Origin: Chloroflexota bacterium | GTDB lineage: Bacteria > Chloroflexota > Anaerolineae > Anaerolineales > UBA11579 | Assembly (NCBI GenBank): GCA_003486225.1 | Contig: DNGN01000084.1 | Location: forward strand, 7,001 to 13,839 | DNA: 6,839 nucleotides | Direction: 5' to 3' | In this document: piece by piece, positions 5,425 to 6,839 of the stretch | How the letters are laid out: each line of letters opens with the position of its first letter | Position numbering within the stretch: the first letter of the stretch is position 1 | Translations under genes and position numbers: made by a program | Notes under the pieces: generated by a model | Seen by the model: the letters and a program-made list of their open reading frames with translations, nothing else | Told to the model about the DNA's origin: nothing | Database searches by the model: none

Positions 5425-5766
5425 ATGGCCCTTCAATATATTCGAATCTTGATTGCCGCTGCCACGATCATCACTGGTGCAATTTCATTATTTTTCCCAC
5501 TCAAGGTCTTGGGGTTCACCGGTTTAGCGGTAGAAGGTGGGCGCGGCATCACTGAGATCAGAACCATCCTGGGAGCGCTATTCGTGGGATTAGGCGCAGC
5601 TGCATTGTATTTTAATAAGCCTGAAACGTATCAAATGCTGGGGATCACCTATCTTGTCATGGCGATTGTGCGTGCAATTTCCATCTTCGTGGACGACTCA
5701 CGGGTGAGTTCGAATGTGATCAGTGCGATCACTGAGCTGGCTTTTGGCATCCTCTTGATGCTATAA
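5425..5766 (+). CDS. Small four-helix membrane protein, DUF4345-like
   Basis: A 113-residue protein that is almost entirely four membrane helices (about 5-29, 45-63, 68-88, 96-113). Features resembling DUF4345 are a first helix ending in FFPLKVLGF (23-31), a glycine-rich turn with a charged E-x-R (E44, R46) entering helix 2, an arginine in helix 3 (R83, IVRAIS) followed by Asp-Asp (90-91) in the loop, and an acidic residue (E104) in the last helix. No catalytic site is recognised and the family has no established function. It follows the DUF1295 gene by 34 bases, and its TAA stop forms part of the next gene's ribosome site, a sign of tight coupling. Confidence 0.75.
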   Translation: MALQYIRILIAAATIITGAISLFFPLKVLGFTGLAVEGGRGITEIRTILGALFVGLGAAALYFNKPETYQMLGITYLVMAIVRAISIFVDDSRVSSNVISAITELAFGILLML

Positions 5767-5770
5767 GGAG
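5764..5770 (+). promoter_or_regulatory. Ribosome binding site overlapping the DUF4345 stop codon
   Basis: TAAGGAG at 5764-5770: the first three bases are the DUF4345 stop codon and the rest is the Shine-Dalgarno for ATG 5781, with a ten-base spacer. The upstream in-frame TTG at 5772 is only one base from the site and is unlikely to be used. Confidence 0.75.
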
Positions 5771-5780
5771 ATTGTTTCTG

Positions 5781-6113
5781 ATGAATACGGCAAAAATTGT
5801 TGCTGCCCTGGGGGTGCTGGCCATGACCGGGGTATTGGTGTATGGCTTTACGGTTGGAGATTTCAGCGCTGATGGTGCCGAACTGCTGCAAAACCCGTGG
5901 GGGGTGGTCTCGATGGTGGATTTGTATACGGGCTTTACCTTGTTTTCGGCCTGGATCATCTACCGTGAGAAATCTTGGGTGCGTTCTGTGGTCTGGGTGG
6001 GATTAATGATGGTGCTGGGATTCTTTACCGGAAGCCTGTACGTGCTGCTGGCACTCCTGGCCAGCAAAGGCGATTGGAAGAACTTCTGGATGGGAAAGCG
6101 GGTGAATGAGTAA
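5781..6113 (+). CDS. Small membrane protein, DUF1475-like
   Basis: A 110-residue protein with three membrane segments (about 4-23, 42-61, 68-93) and a short positively charged tail. The central motif NPWGVVSMVDLYTGFTLFSAW (38-58, with NPW, VDLY and F-x-x-W as anchors), followed by YREKSW (61-66) and a glycine-containing third helix with SLYVLLALL (85-93), resembles the DUF1475 family of unknown function. The conserved Asp in VDLY (D47) and the R-E-K after helix 2 are the only charged groups near the membrane. Its last eight bases overlap the start of the next gene, so the two are almost certainly cotranscribed and translationally coupled. No biochemical role can be read from the sequence. Confidence 0.75.
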   Translation: MNTAKIVAALGVLAMTGVLVYGFTVGDFSADGAELLQNPWGVVSMVDLYTGFTLFSAWIIYREKSWVRSVVWVGLMMVLGFFTGSLYVLLALLASKGDWKNFWMGKRVNE

Positions 6114-6783
6114 GCTGGAAGAACTGTTAGCAGAATTTAAAACTGTTTTTTCAGGGAGGGCCAGCAGGTTGCTGGACTCATTTCTCCCCTTGCTGCTGTT
6201 CCTGATCGCCAATCCGCTTTTTGGATTGGATCCTGCTTTGTTGGGAGCCTTAGGTGTTGCCGGGGTGTTGGCGCTCTACCGCATCACCCAACGACAAAAT
6301 TTGGTCTATGCCTTTGGCGGTTTTGGCGGGGTATTGCTGGCCGCGGTATTCGTATGGCTCAGCGGTTCGGATACTGGTTTCTTCCTGCCGGGTTTGATCT
6401 CCGGTGCAGTCACTGTGGTCCTATGTGTGGTGAGTGTGGTGCTCAACCGCCCACTGGTGGCCTGGACGAGTTTCATTACCCGCAGGTGGCCATTAGCCTG
6501 GTACTGGCACCCCAAGGTGCTGCCTGCTTATAACGAGGTCACGATCATGTGGGGGGTGGCCTTTGCCGCCCGGCTGGCGCTGGAATACTGGTTATTCCGC
6601 CAGGAAGCGTTTCAGGCCTTGGGAGCGGTGCGGGTTGCCCTGGGCTGGCCATACACAGTGGCCTTGCTGGTGATCAGCTACCTGTATGGCTTGTGGCGCC
6701 TGGGCAAACTGCAAGGTCCCAGCATCCAGGAATTCAAAGCCGGCCAGGAGCCACCCTGGGAAGGGCAAAAACGCGGCTTTTAG
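6106..6783 (+). CDS. Membrane protein, DUF3159-like
   Basis: A 225-residue protein with six membrane segments (about 22-38, 43-58, 69-86, 93-113, 143-162, 179-198) and hydrophilic ends. The opening GRASRLLDSFLPLLLFLIAN (17-36), the Arg-rich turn LYRITQRQNL (57-66), the glycine-rich third helix AFGGFGGVLL and the FFLPGLISGA element (92-101) resemble DUF3159, a family of actinobacterial and related membrane proteins of unknown function with some likeness to intracellular septation protein A. A loop rich in tryptophan and charged residues (W120, RRW at 126-128, WYWHP at 132-136) precedes helix 5. The start ATG overlaps the previous gene by eight bases with only a weak purine-rich leader, so translation is probably coupled. 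It is the last complete gene; no terminator is visible in the 56 bases that follow. Confidence 0.75.
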   Translation: MSKLEELLAEFKTVFSGRASRLLDSFLPLLLFLIANPLFGLDPALLGALGVAGVLALYRITQRQNLVYAFGGFGGVLLAAVFVWLSGSDTGFFLPGLISGAVTVVLCVVSVVLNRPLVAWTSFITRRWPLAWYWHPKVLPAYNEVTIMWGVAFAARLALEYWLFRQEAFQALGAVRVALGWPYTVALLVISYLYGLWRLGKLQGPSIQEFKAGQEPPWEGQKRGF

Positions 6784-6839
6784 TATTGGTGCGAGCTGTT
6801 GGGGAAATTCACGCCCTTGTTAGGCGCTCCACCGCCGCA

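Noticed and set aside
6784..6839. Possible terminator or new gene at the right edge
   Set aside because: No stem with a T tract and no start with a ribosome site in these 56 bases; too little sequence to judge.

Overview
The window is ordinary bacterial protein-coding DNA of moderate GC content with short, AT-richer gaps. It has no RNA genes, insertion sequences or CRISPR arrays that I can see. Several proteins (the B12-binding MerR regulator with a long C-terminal extension, the 251-residue TspO-like protein, the ATP10-like protein) look like versions I associate with Chloroflexota, perhaps Anaerolineae. That assignment rests on memory of family resemblance only and is tentative.

Layout. 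(1) 2-262, plus strand: the 3' part of a glutaredoxin-like gene that runs off the left edge, closed by a strong hairpin terminator at 265-293. (2) 351-2758, minus strand: a two-gene unit in which a CarH/LitR-type MerR regulator with a cobalamin (B12) domain (1415-2758) is followed by an uncharacterised multi-pass membrane protein rich in histidines (351-1379). (3) 2759-2940: an AT-rich divergent control region with a good sigma70-type promoter on each strand and repeats resembling CarH operators. (4) 2941-6783, plus strand: seven tightly packed genes that look like one operon. They encode a cysteine-less ATP10-like thioredoxin-fold protein, a TspO/MBR-type tryptophan-rich membrane protein, an unrecognised 77-residue protein, a DUF1295 (steroid 5-alpha-reductase-like) membrane protein, a DUF4345 membrane protein, a DUF1475-like membrane protein and a DUF3159-like membrane protein. 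(5) 6784-6839: 56 bases with nothing recognisable.

How the parts may work together. The regulator keeps the CarH signature residues for adenosylcobalamin light sensing (W162, E172, H173 in W-x9-EH, and the cobalt-ligand histidine H209). It sits head-to-head with the seven-gene operon. An 11-bp-spaced pair of sites resembling the CarH operator overlaps the -35 box of that operon's promoter. The simplest reading is that the regulator binds in the dark, represses the plus-strand operon and possibly its own, and releases in light. The controlled genes would then be a light-induced set of mostly membrane proteins (TspO-like, DUF1295, DUF4345, DUF1475, DUF3159, plus the histidine-rich membrane protein), with no carotenoid gene or photolyase in view. 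The light response is inference. The residues, gene order and promoter elements are read directly from the sequence.
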